DNA of 64,000 nt, from NCBI GenBank assembly GCA_016806645.1, contig JACSYO010001271.1:1-64000 (forward strand). The letters are read 5' to 3'. Positions 34,970 to 47,534 of this stretch are shown in pieces. Numbering within the stretch: the stretch's first letter is position 1; every line of letters starts with the position of its first letter. The translations under genes were made by a program, and so were the position numbers. Source of the DNA: Ophiodon elongatus. Its lineage: Eukaryota; Chordata; Actinopteri; Perciformes; Hexagrammidae. The notes beneath the pieces were generated by a model. It was not told the origin of the DNA. It saw only the letters and a list, made by a program, of their open reading frames with translations, and did no database searches.

Positions 34970-37900
34970 ACAATAATTCTATCTTGGAGGACGATGACAA
35001 GGCTATTGATAACTATCCCACAACAGAGCAATGATTTGCAGATAGTTATGAGACAGGAGTCAGTGGTATAAAGACATATTTTGAATAAACTGTGTGTATT
35101 TATTTTCCCGTTAGCGACCAAGCTAAACTACGACATTGCTATCCGACTTTTGGGTCATTTGCTCGGAGTGCTTTATTTTTTCTCCTTCAATAATAATAAT
35201 ACATTGAACAAAATGGTGTAGTCGCTACGTCACCAAGCTCCCAGTCCCTTCTGCTTCCAGCAGGTGAGAGAATGTCACTTTGTGGTGTGGGTCGCTGCTT
35301 GTATCACGATAAATAACTTTGACTGTGCTGCAGGTGGACTCTAGTGAGGTTCTTGAAACATATTTTCTGTACAAAAAAAAGCAGGTTGAATACTTTCTGA
35401 AGCTAATATATAGAGAGAGAGGAGACAAGGATGTGTTTGGGTGTCGGTATCACTCAGTCAGAGAGAAAGAGACAGAGAGAGATCTGCCACTTGCATTGGT
35501 CTACAGAAATCACAAAGGCAGAAATTCAACGCAGAAGTAAACATGCCATTATCCGCACCAAAAAGGGCATGAATCATTATAGAAAATTCTTTAAGGGTCC
35601 ATTCGGGATTATTTTCTATTATACTTAGTGACCATGGGGCTTTTTCACAGCAAACATCGACCCATTTCATGTCCACTCTAGTCACTGATCCTTCTTAGAG
35701 TTGAACTGAAGGCACCTGTATGATGTGCCTGAGGTAAGAGGGTACCAAATGCTGCATAAGGAAGGGGACTTTGTTGCTCACTGGCTGATTATAGCCTGTT
35801 AAAAGTGGAAAAAAATCAAACAGGGTGCATATTAGGACTGGGACAGTTTCTCATTGATGAAAAAGCACATGTCTCACTAATAACATTTAAGTGTAACTTC
35901 ATCCCCAGGTCTGTGTCCACCCACTGCATGAAAACATGGCGGGGGTAGCAAGCTAATGTTAGCTGGCTAACTAGCCATGCTGCTGAATGAGAACAATGAC
36001 ACAAGTTAATGCTTCATCTACACACGGCGTAGGGAAGCACATCAACAGATAATCATTTTTGACACTGATTCACCAGGTGTTGTAATGTGCTGATAGCTTA
36101 ATTTCCGGTCCACAGAAAGGACAGAGCAGGCTCTTGCTGTGCTGTGATTGTCATACTACACAGGGGTTACCGAAAAGATAGACGCAGTGGGGAGAGGAGG
36201 AAAGGGAGGTCTGATTAGAGGGCGTCAACATTCGTTTAATTCATGACGACTTGATCTCAGAATTCGACTTGATTTAGGTTGAATTAAAAACAGGAAATTT
36301 AGTTTTGAGCCTTTTTCAACGATGAAATGTCGATTTCTCTAAATTTGGTAGGAAATGTCAATATCAACACCAGCGTGGATGTGTTTCAGCACTGTACAGT
36401 CATGTCATTTTGTTTATAGCTTAAAAAAACACATTTTAGTGTGCTGTTTAACCGTACTCTTTAATGATAGACCATTAATAATACAATGATTGTGAGTTTC
36501 ACCATAAATCCACATCTGTATTCTGAAGAAACAAATGATCATCCCCATTCTTATCCTCTACTGTCAATGAGCTGGCCTATGGTTGAGTGTTTTGAAATTT
36601 TTCAGAATCTCTTATCAGAATGTGAGGTTGTACAATAATCTCTGAAAAACCTACTTCACAATAACATCCTCACTCTGAAGGATACTGTTAAGTGGAGGAA
36701 CAGTACCATAAACTTCCCCTTTCTCCTCTCCCTCTTTGCATCCATCGCTCATCTTCTGCGTGGTTGCTTTGTGACTGGCATGTACTGTGATGCCACATGT
36801 GTAAAGAAAAAATGTCGTTGGAGAGTCTGCTCTTCACCTCTCCGTTTATCAGCCTCCTGTCATTAGGACACTGCACATGAAAGCCATGACGGATATAAAA
36901 GGGGGAAGAAAAAAAACATCTCTGAAATGGAAGATTGAGTTTGCCTTCCTCCCCCGTTACCCTTTTGTTTGCCTTCCATTCCTCAAAAGTCAGCGTAATA
37001 TCCATCTGGCTCTCTCCCACTTCAGCTGCATCTTCTTCCATCTTGCAGCTTAAAAGACAGAACAAGAAATGATTACCTTTGCCCAGAGATATCGGGCCCT
37101 GACTCCAGTGTAAACTCATTTGGAAAGCAGATGCTCATACATCATATTTCACTCACCAGAATACAAAAGTGATTACCATGACACCAGCTGAACCATGAGT
37201 GGCAAACTTAGTTTGAGGACTTCCTACTTTGTTGATGAACCGCCACACTATAGTGTTTTCCACCTCAAGTATTGGGCAATCTCGGCCTATCCTTGAAGAC
37301 AGGACATTACACTGGCACCCATACATTCCGCAGAATTATGAGTTTCTCAATTCAAAAAGTCGCTTATAGCACTGGCTGTTTCCACAGACTAATATAATTC
37401 AAATTGTCCTCAAGGCTGGATCATGAAACTGTCACTGGTAGCACCTCTACGGTGTTTTATACACTCGGGAAACACTTAAATCTTCGAAACACGGTGAATT
37501 TACAGTAAATTTAAATCATTTGGACTTTGATGCGCTTGGAATAATTGATTAATTATTGAGAATGAAAACCTTCTATGATACTATGGAAACATTGTGTTTA
37601 AAATGCTACTGTACATATGAAGACAAACTGCTGTATGTCCATGGTTTAAGAGGTAACTCTCACAGTGGGTAACCACCTTTAGGTCACAGATGACCTACTC
37701 AAAGTTATGGCTGACTATCTGTAACTATTGGATCCAAATCCATATAGTTTTATTAGTGTCTTCAGGGTTGGTGGTAACTCAATTGCATTTAAAAGTCATG
37801 CCCAGACTTTCAGTAGTCATGGCAGCACTGAATGAGTCTTGTTCCTTCTCAACACCACTGCCACCACAACAGCACTGAAAGACTAATAATAAATCCCAAA

Positions 37901-39133
37901 TACAGTTTCTCTCACATTTGTCGCGTTTAAATTTTTTCAGGACCTGGAGTTCTCAGTCTGAAATTTTCACATTTCTTTTTCTCCCTGCCATTGCTCTGCC
38001 TGCTGTGTTCTTGGCGCTAGGGCAACGTTTACACTTTGCCAAATTGATAATTGCAATCACACGCGAAAAAGGCCAAATTGCAGTCAGCTGCAAAACTTTG
38101 TGGGCATGTTTCGCACCACAATGCACAATTCATGACGTTATCAGTGGCCACAATCCATTCTTTGTGAATCATTGTTTGTGAAGCCTGTGTTTGCCGTCGG
38201 AATATATATACATTATGACATATAACACAACATTATGCCATATGTATCACTATTCATTTGAATTCGCAATAAAGAGATAAATGGATTGAGAATAGTGTTC
38301 TTGGATCTTTTAGACAAAGGGTGATATAAAAGATCGAGATCGAGATCAAGATCTCTAATTGACCCGATGGAAATTACCTTTTTCTTTTTTTTCAAGAGCA
38401 TTCATCACATTTTCATACTCTTGTGGGGTAACGTATTTACACCATAACCCAACAGGGTTGGGATTCTGAGTCACTGTGACATAAAGGTTAGGGCTTTGCA
38501 GTGACAGCAGAGCAGACATACTAACAGGCATTCTTCACCAGTATGGTTTCTATGAGCTTACAGACACACAATATGCTAAAACACTGGAATTAATCGATTA
38601 TCAAAATATCAAAAGTAAAAACATCAGGAATCCCTTGATGATTCAACATTTCTAAATATATAACTCAAGCAATGTCTCAAATCGAGTATTATTGGGAGTT
38701 TTTCTCAGAGTCCAACAGTATAGTTTGCAGGAGCAGAGACTCAAGTTGTTTGTTTGAATTTTTTTTGGGACAAATATGATATATGGTACAGTGCTTTGAT
38801 ATTAATTTGAGTCCACTGCTGCTTGAGGGCATGTAACGTTTTAGCTTGAATGCTGTCACATTGTCACTGTAAGGGCATTGCTGCAAGTTTTGTCCTCAGT
38901 CTAAGAGAGCAGCCTTCTCCTTAGGAAATATGCACCCACAGAGGGGGCTTATTCTCCTGGCCAAACACGGAAGGTCATATACGTGTTGGCAAATACATGG
39001 TGCATGTTAGTCTTGTGAAATACAATGGCATGTCATTGATGGAGGCCGTAGGATACCGACATACATTACAGCTCAACACAATGTAGTGTTAAGGTTGAAT
39101 GAAGAAAGCTCCCAAAGCAACTGTCTCATGCCT
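34970..39133. other. 4.2 kb of unannotated non-coding sequence
   Basis: No exon or recognised repeat. The longest frame is 143 codons (36688-37119, minus) and has no domain. The DNA under it is repeat-free and of balanced composition. A short GATCGA-type run lies at 38331-38352. GCTAATGTTAGCTGGCTAAC at 35951 is the GTTAGC-type low-complexity sequence common in fish DNA. Confidence 0.45.
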
Positions 39134-39240
39134 TTATTTTGTAGTTTTTTCATAATTAATATTTTGTAACAATTTCATAATTGGTATTTTGTAACTATTT
39201 CATAATCAGTATGTTTAGACTATTTCATAATTACCATGTG
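39134..39240 (+). repeat. 25 bp-period tandem repeat, four units
   Basis: The core TTTCATAAT recurs with CATAA starting at 39151, 39176, 39201 and 39226, an exact 25 base spacing, with intervening GGTATTTTGTAACTA-type sequence diverging among units. Confidence 0.85.
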
Positions 39241-39540
39241 TTAAAACTACCGTATGCTTAAATCGTGACGCTCGCACGTCGGCGCGAACCGGAAGTCATT
39301 GGGGTCACGCAGCAGGACGAGGGAGACGAGGGCCTGCGGCGTGATCCCGTTCCATGGGACATTTTTCTTATTTTTCATATCATGTATTTAAGGTGTAATT
39401 ATTTTCATTTTAAAGTAAATACTTTTTTACTTAAACTTTGAACCACCATTCGGCTTTGTTTATTAGTGGATTCCTCAGTGGGGCTCGGCCTCTTTGTTGT
39501 GCGCCTCGAGCGATACATTCTTCTTGGCAAGGATGGTATT
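39241..39540 (+). other. CpG-rich block, possible promoter or solo-LTR-like sequence
   Basis: A CpG-dense patch (GTGACGCTCGCACGTCGGCG, then CGAACCGGAAGTC with an ETS-type core) stands out from AT-rich surroundings. It is followed by AT-rich sequence and ACCACCATTCGGCTTTG, TGGGGCTCGGCCTCTTTGTT, CGCCTCGAGCGATACA. This GC-then-AT organisation suggests an LTR or a promoter relic. I could not find a convincing TG...CA pair with a matching target duplication, so the identity stays open. Confidence 0.25.
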
Positions 39541-42500
39541 TCTCAACAGTAGCTACATTGTGAAGAATCAGTGCTGTAGTTTGTATCACTTTAAACAATC
39601 CATTTCAATTATGAGGCCAGTGTCAAATCAGTGACCATCTCAAAAAAGGTCATGGGAGACTTTAGACCAAAAACATAGCTTTGCTAAAGCCGGAAACCTC
39701 TTCTTCTAAATATAAAGATGGATAGAGATGTAAATTCTGTGCTGCAAATCATCCAGGCATGCATAGGTACAGATTTGCTAGGCCACAGAAACATTTGCAT
39801 ATTACATACACAGGTTTCCACAGGGGACATCCTTCAAGTCAAACTGGAACTGGAATCCCTTGAGAGCCAGCGTTGCTAGGAGGTCAACCACTGAGTTGCA
39901 CTACAGACTGACAAACAAATGCTTTCCTTTCTCCAACAAGCCCGCACAGCATTGCTCGTATACTGTCTGTCTTTACAACACTGAACATTTGGGAGAACCC
40001 AATTGATAGAAATACAATTTAATACAAGAGACGTTGTCAGTCAAACTAAATATTCACATCCCTGTGAAGAGCACTTAAGCTTAATTTCAGGCTGATTTAA
40101 AAATGTTTTGCCAAGTTGTGTCAGAACTAAATTAATTCGAAGTAAAAAAATTTAAATATTTAGTTGAGTCAACATCAAATAGTGGCCAAGGTTTTGAGCT
40201 CCACAATGTTGAAAATGATCCAAATGTGAGACAAATTGCCTAAATTCAGACAGTACAAGACATGGACAACTTCCAATTTCTCTGGCTTTCTGAAAGAATT
40301 TCAAACATTCACTGTAACAAAGAGCGAAGGGAGGGGAAGAAAAATGGCCTGACCTTGGTAAATTATTTATGGTAATTATTTAAGTCAGTGTGTCAGTGCC
40401 ACAAATGTGCCATGGGACTGTGCAGTAGTTCCACGTCCTCCTTAGCATGTTGGTAAATTGTAATCATCATTATCTCACGATGTTGCCGAGTTACCACTTT
40501 CTTCCCATGATACATTTCTTCACTAATTGCAATGTCTTCCAGGATGAGAACACTTTTATCTACAAAGCAGTCGTGCAGTGAATTGAACAACATGATAATG
40601 ATGTTGAAAATATACCAATTTATTCTCTATACCCAGGCACCCAGGCTGAGCATTAGGGGACATTTATATCCCCTATATTTGTGACACGCATCATTTACTG
40701 ACAGTGTCCAACAAGTCAAGTGGCCTGATTCTTGTGTGATGGGGTAAAAAGGGCAGAGAGGGTTTAAGGTGCCACCTCAATACTTTGATGAAAGATGTTT
40801 TTGTTCAATTGGAAAGGTGAACATAATGAGTAATCGTCAGCCGCTCGTCTGGAGCCTGGTAAAAACAATTCTGTCCGTTTTTTCTTGGAAAGAAATGACT
40901 GATCAAATATTAAAGCTCCAGCAACAAACCATGCTTGACTGAGAAAGGCTCTTGCTCTCATAAAATCTCACGTCATCTTAAATTTGTTCACACGTTGTGT
41001 GAATCTGCTTGCGCCGTACGAGTGTGTTCACTAACACACATATGCCTCTTGAATCCACAGTCATTTCCACCAGATGTTAGGAGACATTTACACGGGCCAT
41101 AACGTTTTTAATAGTCGGGAAATAGAGTGTGTGAAATATGCCTTAGACAGGCCAAAGAGGGTTTGAGTACTTTTGGTCAATAATCTCTAAAATGTGATGC
41201 AAAATATTCGTGGTCGTGTTGAGATGTATGCACTCTGGAGCTTTAACGATGCTGACAATTTAACCACCGCGACCTTCTTCTTAGTGAAGGCAGATTGACC
41301 GACATTAAAAAAGCCAGTACAAAAGCCCTTTAAAGACAAAAGTTTAGAAAAACTTTGCTAAGGCCTCTGTTTAGCCGTCCATGTCTCTTTCTGTCTCTCA
41401 GGCTCTGTTAAGGAGAATTAAGGGGAATCAAGTGCTCTTCGGTGCCTTTGTAGTCATGAAGTAACTTCCCTCCGATCCAGACCCAAAGCTCAACTTCACC
41501 CCCGCTTGGCCCACTCTCCCACCAGCTGAAGTAGGCTGCTAATCTGTACCCATTTATTTGTTTCTATCTACCCTTTTTCTATCTAACTGTGGAGGTCACA
41601 GTGCACCTGGCCATATAAAGTGTTGAGCACCATTTTTTTGTAGTGTGGTGTTTTGTGGTGTTTCAGAGCTCAGGGTTTCATTTAGATAATAACAGAGCGA
41701 GTGAAAGGCACAAACATGATAGATGGAAGTGAGCGGCCCGCACAGCTTGAGAGAGGACTCTGTTAATGCTGCAGCGCCTCAATCAAACATTTGAAAAGCA
41801 GCAATCTGTAGCATTTCTTTGCATCCGGACAGAGCTTGGTGAAGTGGAGTGTGTAATGAAACCGCCGGTAGAATATGATATGTGTGGTCATGCTGGAGAT
41901 CTTTGGCCCCTATGGTCTTTTGCCACAGACTTTACTCAGAGGCATCACACACAAACACTGAAACAACTTCACTGAGGGGGGGGGGAGAGAGTAAATATAA
42001 AGACAAGACAGCAAAATGATTGGCAGTGAAATTACATAGAAACTGTTAAAGTGTTGTGAACCAGCTGGAAAGGAATGAATCTGAAAGGTTATACAATCAC
42101 TGACAGATGTTTAGGCCAGGATATGATGGAATTGGTATTAGGAAAAGGTAATGTGCCCCACCAATCCCCCTCCCCCAATGCTGGAGCCCACAGGCAAATC
42201 ATTTAAGTGATAGTCACTTATCTAATCTGTATTCTATATTTTTCATGCATGGCTGCCTGCTATTAAACAGAGCATGGCTTACAGCAGGACAGCCCAAGTC
42301 ACAACTGTTTCCTGTGTTTCCTCGTGACGGTTTGAATAAGCTCTGCACTTTTTAACTTTAACTGTAGCCACAAGGTCACACACACCGAGGACCTCTTTTG
42401 TCAGTCGCAGAGCTGTCGGGGGGGAGAGAAAGAGAAAGAAATTGTGGCTAGAGAGTTGTTATGAATAAGAGATGATAAATTCATGAAAGATTAAGCCTGG

Positions 42501-43602
42501 TCTGTACTGAGATTTTAGTTTCTGACTTTGTGTCACTTGCGATGTACCGCAGCCTCCGTGATGACTTCAGGTTTGGTGTCTGGGCAGCTTCGGACCTTTT
42601 TTCTTTTTGCGCCGTAAGCAAATGTCGTGGTGCGTCAGTGGGCAAGCAGGACAAGCTGACGAGGTGAAGGTGTGTCTGACTCCCTGCTGCACTGTCACTG
42701 TGAAAAGTAAGCCCTTCTCTCAGGAAGCCTGTGGCTCATTCGCGATGTCCAGGGTACTGGGTACTGTCTGATATTTGACATTTTTGGGAATTCAATTGTA
42801 ACTGATGAAGATATGATGAAGCACTGACATTAGTCTGTTGGGGGCGAACAGTACTTGGATCAAAACAGTGAACAGTGCCAGGGGTTTAGTCAAAAATAGT
42901 GATTGAAGTGCTCCCAGTTAAAAGGAGGGCAAGTTAAGTGAAGGTTAATGTATACTGCTCTTTAAAAGTTGAATAAATTAGTTGTATTTTTGGGAAAATT
43001 ATATAAAAATGTATCTAGTTGGTCTGTTTTATAGTGAAACTTGGAACACGGCTTCATACCTAAACGACAAATTCCATTTTTAGCCTTCTAACAACCACAT
43101 GAAGTCGTAAAAAACATAAATTGTTTTGGAACTATCACATCGGTTAAGAGCTGGCAACTAAAGCTACTTGGTGAGGGTAATGAAAATATCCCTGGTTGTA
43201 GTTGACGTTAGAAAACATTTGCTGTCACGGTGGGGGAAAGAGCCGATGCGGAAAGTTGAACTCAAATTTGAATTCTCCACTCTTTTTGTGGGGAAAAATA
43301 TGAACATTAACAATTCTGCAACTTCTTTTCCATTTTCCAAAAGAGGATAAAACAAATTTTGGTCACATTTGTGGAAACAGCATCCAAGCTTAAGGCCTTT
43401 AGATGGGCGTAAAGTTCCCATGGCGGTGGTTGACTGACATTAGCTGCTACTTCGTTCATGTTCAACACCAGCTCCTGCTCACCTCTGTTCGTTAATTGTT
43501 GTTCAAAGATGAGCCTAACAATATTTCTCACAATTTGCCAATCGCTGTTGAACGCTCACGACAATAAAAAGAAGATACTTGCCATCTGCTAAATGGGTCA
43601 CC
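39541..43602. other. 4 kb of unannotated non-coding sequence
   Basis: No frame above 85 codons with any domain and no named repeat. A G10 run lies at 41974-41983. The part 41340-42000 is of higher complexity with balanced composition. Confidence 0.45.
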
Positions 43603-43609
43603 TACACTG

Positions 43610-44180
43610 TAAAAAAAAGTCAAGTATATTTTACAGTGAAAAACTGTTAAATCCCAACAGTAAGAGACCGTTAATTCAAAATAGGTTATATTCAGTATTT
43701 ATGACAGTGAAACACCGTAAATATATATATCAGCCCAAAATGTAATGTATGCATATATTTCTTGTAAAAAATACAGTTTGTCACTGTTAATTGTACTAAA
43801 CACTGTACTGACAACGGAAATACACCGTAATATGAACAACAGTTAATACCGTAATTTTGTTACTGTTAAATGTACGGACCATTGTGCTGCCAATGTAAAT
43901 ATGACGTATTATAAATTTAACAGCCATCCCTGTGTTTTTTGCATTTATTATTTGTAAAATATAGTTTGTTACTGTTAAATGTACTAAACACTGTACTGAT
44001 AACGGAAATACACCGTAATATACACAACAATCAATACCGTAATTTTTGCATGTATTAACTTTTAAAAATACATTTTGATACTGTTAAATGTACGGACCAA
44101 ATATACAGTTTGTCACTGTTTAATGTACTAATAATTGTACTGATTACAGAAATACACCATAATATATATAACAGCCAACA
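43610..44180 (+). repeat. 5' subterminal repeat array
   Basis: ACTGTTAAATGTAC-like cores occur near 43784, 43862, 43972, 44081 and 44116. Several are followed by ACACTGTACTGA-type blocks and GAAATACACCGTAATAT. Multiple short subterminal units of this kind are typical transposase-binding regions in CACTA elements. Confidence 0.75.
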
Positions 44181-44310
44181 CTGCCCTGGTGGAAGTTACC
44201 TGCAACACAAAATAAACAGACAACACTATTAGAAATCCCATGAACCATATTCATAAGGAAAGAAATTAAAGACAAAACAGAAATTTACTTGGTAACGTTA
44301 CTCACATTAT

Positions 44311-44410
44311 GTTTGTAACGTTAGCCACGCATTAGCCACACATTTGTAACGTTAGCCACACGTTAGCAACATCAGCCACACGTTTGTAACGTTAGACACA
44401 CGGTAGCTAG
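44311..44410 (+). repeat. GTAACGTTAGCCACAC minisatellite-like repeat
   Basis: GTAACGTTAG starts at about 44315, 44346 and 44386 with GCCACACGTTAGC-like spacers. About three irregular units with 31 and 40 base spacing. Confidence 0.7.
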
Positions 44411-45548
44411 CAAGAAAGAAAAGATAAATGAAAGCAAATGGTTTATATGAAAGGTAATATTAGTAACATTAACGTTAGCTTACTAGTGCAGGAAAATGTC
44501 TCCCTACTTCTCTCTTAAAGTCACGTACACAGGTAACAGTAACTTTACTTGATAAGACTGTGCTTAACGTACAGTTGCAAAATGCTGGCAAAGAGGAAAT
44601 ACTAAGCAATAATAATGAGCTTACTTATTTTGTTGTTGCTGAAGTCAAAGTCTGGTTAGAAATTGTGTAGCTCTGAGAGAAGCAAGTGTCCATCGATATA
44701 TGAATGTATGGTCTGTGTCTGAGTGATAGCAAAAACTAACATTTCTGTTGGAAATAATGCAAGATAGTTAAATCTGATTCATGTTTATACTTGTAAAAAA
44801 AAATGACTGTATTGTGATTCACAGCAACATTTATTTACAGTAGGATTCACCCGGGAATAAATTTTGACCATGATTCTTTGCAGATCTACATCAACATGCT
44901 GTATAAGAGTTCTACAGTAAGCATTTGCTCAGTATACAGTAATATTACTTTGAAAACTGATAAACGTGTTACAGTGCAACACTGTGATTTTTGAAAGACA
45001 TTTTGTCACTGTTTCAACATTCAACATTCAACATGAACTAACATTAACCAACAAACAAAACAAAACAATAAGTTCTAGTTGCAAACTAGTCTGCTCATTA
45101 AAAGCAGTGGAGAGAAACCTTGCATATGGTGCCCCTTGCTTAAGTTCTCCTTGTTTTGCATGCATTTTTTGCAGAGCATAAAATGCATCACCCCCCATCT
45201 CTGTTGGTCAGTAATTTGTAACCTTACAGGTACTTCGGCTTGCAGGTGCAGATCTCGCGACAGTTTCAAGGCCCCCTATGACTTTGTTCCTTATGTGTGT
45301 GTGCATCATATATGATCATGCCTATGCTGTTTTACTGTTGACACTTTAAGACCAACAGGTGCCTGTCTCAGTGAATAACCTGACCACATGTGGCGGGAAC
45401 ACAGGTAGTTCTCATGAGCGGGTCAATGTCCCCCGTGAACTCACTGTCAATACGGTCCCATTATATTTATACACAGACATGACATGTACAGTTTCATCGT
45501 TTAAGATTCCTTAAAACCACTTTCTCTTGATTTGACCGACTGATATAC

Positions 45549-45859
45549 AGACAGAAAGATAGAGAGAGATAGACAGAGACAGACAGAGAGAGACAGGGAG
45601 ACAGACAGAGAGAGAGAGAGACAGAGAGATAGAGAAAGAGAGACAGACAGATAGAGAGAGACAGACAGATAGAGACAGACAGACAGAGAAAGAGAGACAG
45701 ACAGAGAGAGAGAGACAGACAGATAAAGACAGACAGACAGAGAAAGAGAGACAGACAGAGAGAGAGAGACAGACAGATAAAGACAGACAGACAGAGAGAG
45801 AGAGACAGACAGATAGACAGAGAAAGCGAGACATCAGAGAGAGAGACAGACAGAGACAA

Positions 45860-45908
<49 letters not shown>
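45549..45908 (+). repeat. (GACA)n/(GA)n satellite array
   Basis: About 360 bases of mixed GACA, GATA and GA units, ending in a pure GA run (45880-45907). Long minus-strand frames of Ser-Leu-Cys repeats across it are artefacts. Confidence 0.95.
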
Positions 45909-45910
<2 letters not shown>

Positions 45911-46906
45911 AAAGGACTGAGGGAGAAGTGTCAGTGATCAAACCAACACAGCAATAAAAAAAAAAAAACGTTCTGAGGTTGAACTTTTGAACCCGTTTTA
46001 GCGCCACTTCTACGCGCCGCTCTTCTTCTGGATTCATGTTACTGAAGGAACAGCAGCCTGACTCTAGGAACATGACGGCTCTTCTTGAGGTAAGAATGCC
46101 AACATTATTTATTACAGTCAGAGAGTAAAATATTTCTTAAACGGTCGACGTTAGTGACACCGTAAGTTTTCTACATCAGGTTCCGGTAGCTTAGGTTACT
46201 CTCTTCGGTGAGGGGTTGAGCTAACGTTATGTTAGCTAGCGGTTAACTACATTTTAATTTGAGTCTTTGTTTTCTGCAGTTCTGTGTTGCCCTTTGAGTC
46301 AAGAGTAAGTTAACTTAGTCAACGTTAGCTCTCTAATATTTGAGTGTTCACTATTCTTTAACCATGTAACGTAGGTTATAGGTTTCTGTGTTGAACATTA
46401 GCTAACAGTAGCTTACTTAACCAAAGGTTAGCTAAGGTAATGTTTAGTTATAATTACTGTGGCGGGTCGGTCAAGACACCGAGGGGTTACGTGCTTCTTT
46501 ACAAACTGTATCTAATAACCACGTTGTTTATTTAGGTGCGTTGAAGCCGGTTGCAAACAGACATGTGTAAGATATGGAGGTTTAAGGCTCATTTTTACCG
46601 GATGCATAACTTTAACATATCAGCGGTCTGTTAATTAATTGCAAAAAACGTTTTCATTGCCATTTAAATGTATGCAAGACCAGTTTGTACAGATAATTAA
46701 GACTGTTTACTTGTATCTTGTAAAATGTAATTAATTTGCTCTTGCCACCTTTCAGACATTGCAATCAAAGTGGTTATGGACTTGGTTGGGAACAACTTGC
46801 TGGCCTTTATGACAGCCAGGAAAACGGTAAGATTCTAACCCATTTAAAAGCCAAAAGCAAGCAGTTTTCTTTTTTAAAAGATGATTTTTTTTTTGTCATT
46901 CGTGTT

Positions 46907-47030
46907 TTATTGGACAGCAGAAGTCGAGAGAGAGAGAGAGAGAGACACTGGAAACACAGGAGCAAAAGGGATGATCTGCAGGAAAGGGCTCACCGGGAAT
47001 CAAACATTGACCGCTGCGATAACATGTAGC
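46907..47030 (+). repeat. nested dispersed repeat with (GA)n
   Basis: TATTGGACAGCAGAAG, GAGAGAGAGAGA, GGAAAGGGCTCACCGGGAAT, CAAACATTGACCGCTGCGAT follow the order of a percomorph dispersed repeat that I recall (usually GGACAGCAG, GA run, GCAAAGGGCC, AACCC, GACCGCTGCGG). It sits between candidate exons 2 and 3. Confidence 0.55.
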
Positions 47031-47498
47031 ACGTGAGTGTGAATTTAGCCATTTCATTTTAATTTACAACCTTTGCTTTGAAAAGAGTAAAAGTTGATGT
47101 TTGAGATGATTTTGTTTTTTACCTAAGAGGATGTATGTCCTCCCCTCGTCCATTATCTCCTTACTCTTTCAGGTGTGATGACGACTACCAGTGGTTGGAC
47201 TTCACATGGACCTCATCACCCTCTTTGCTGTCCTACTAGTCTAACCTTATGATCGGATACAAGTTTTGTCAAGGATAAATAGTGGTAAATTTGTTGTAAA
47301 GTTCAGTGTATGTTAATTTAACAACAGAAGGCTTTAGGGTCATCTATTTTTGTAAGCACTGTGTAGTCATTTCATTTTCAAACAATGTATGCATGTATTG
47401 TTGGTGTTAAACATGCATAAATCTAGGCATTGCATAATCCAATGTGATTTCAACTTCTTGCCAGAACATCTTATATACTTTACTGTGACTTTATTTTT

Positions 47499-47534
47499 TA
47501 TATATATATATATACTATACTATACTATACTATA
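47499..47534. repeat. (TA)n followed by (CTATA)n
   Basis: A TA run to about 47513 is followed by four to five CTATA units to about 47534. Confidence 0.85.

Noticed and set aside
36688..37119. Minus-strand open frame of 143 codons as a coding exon
   Set aside because: No recognisable motif and no convincing splice sites at its borders; noted only as repeat-free sequence.
45494..45912. Minus-strand frames of 121-133 codons rich in Ser, Leu and Cys
   Set aside because: They are direct translations of the GACA/GA satellite.
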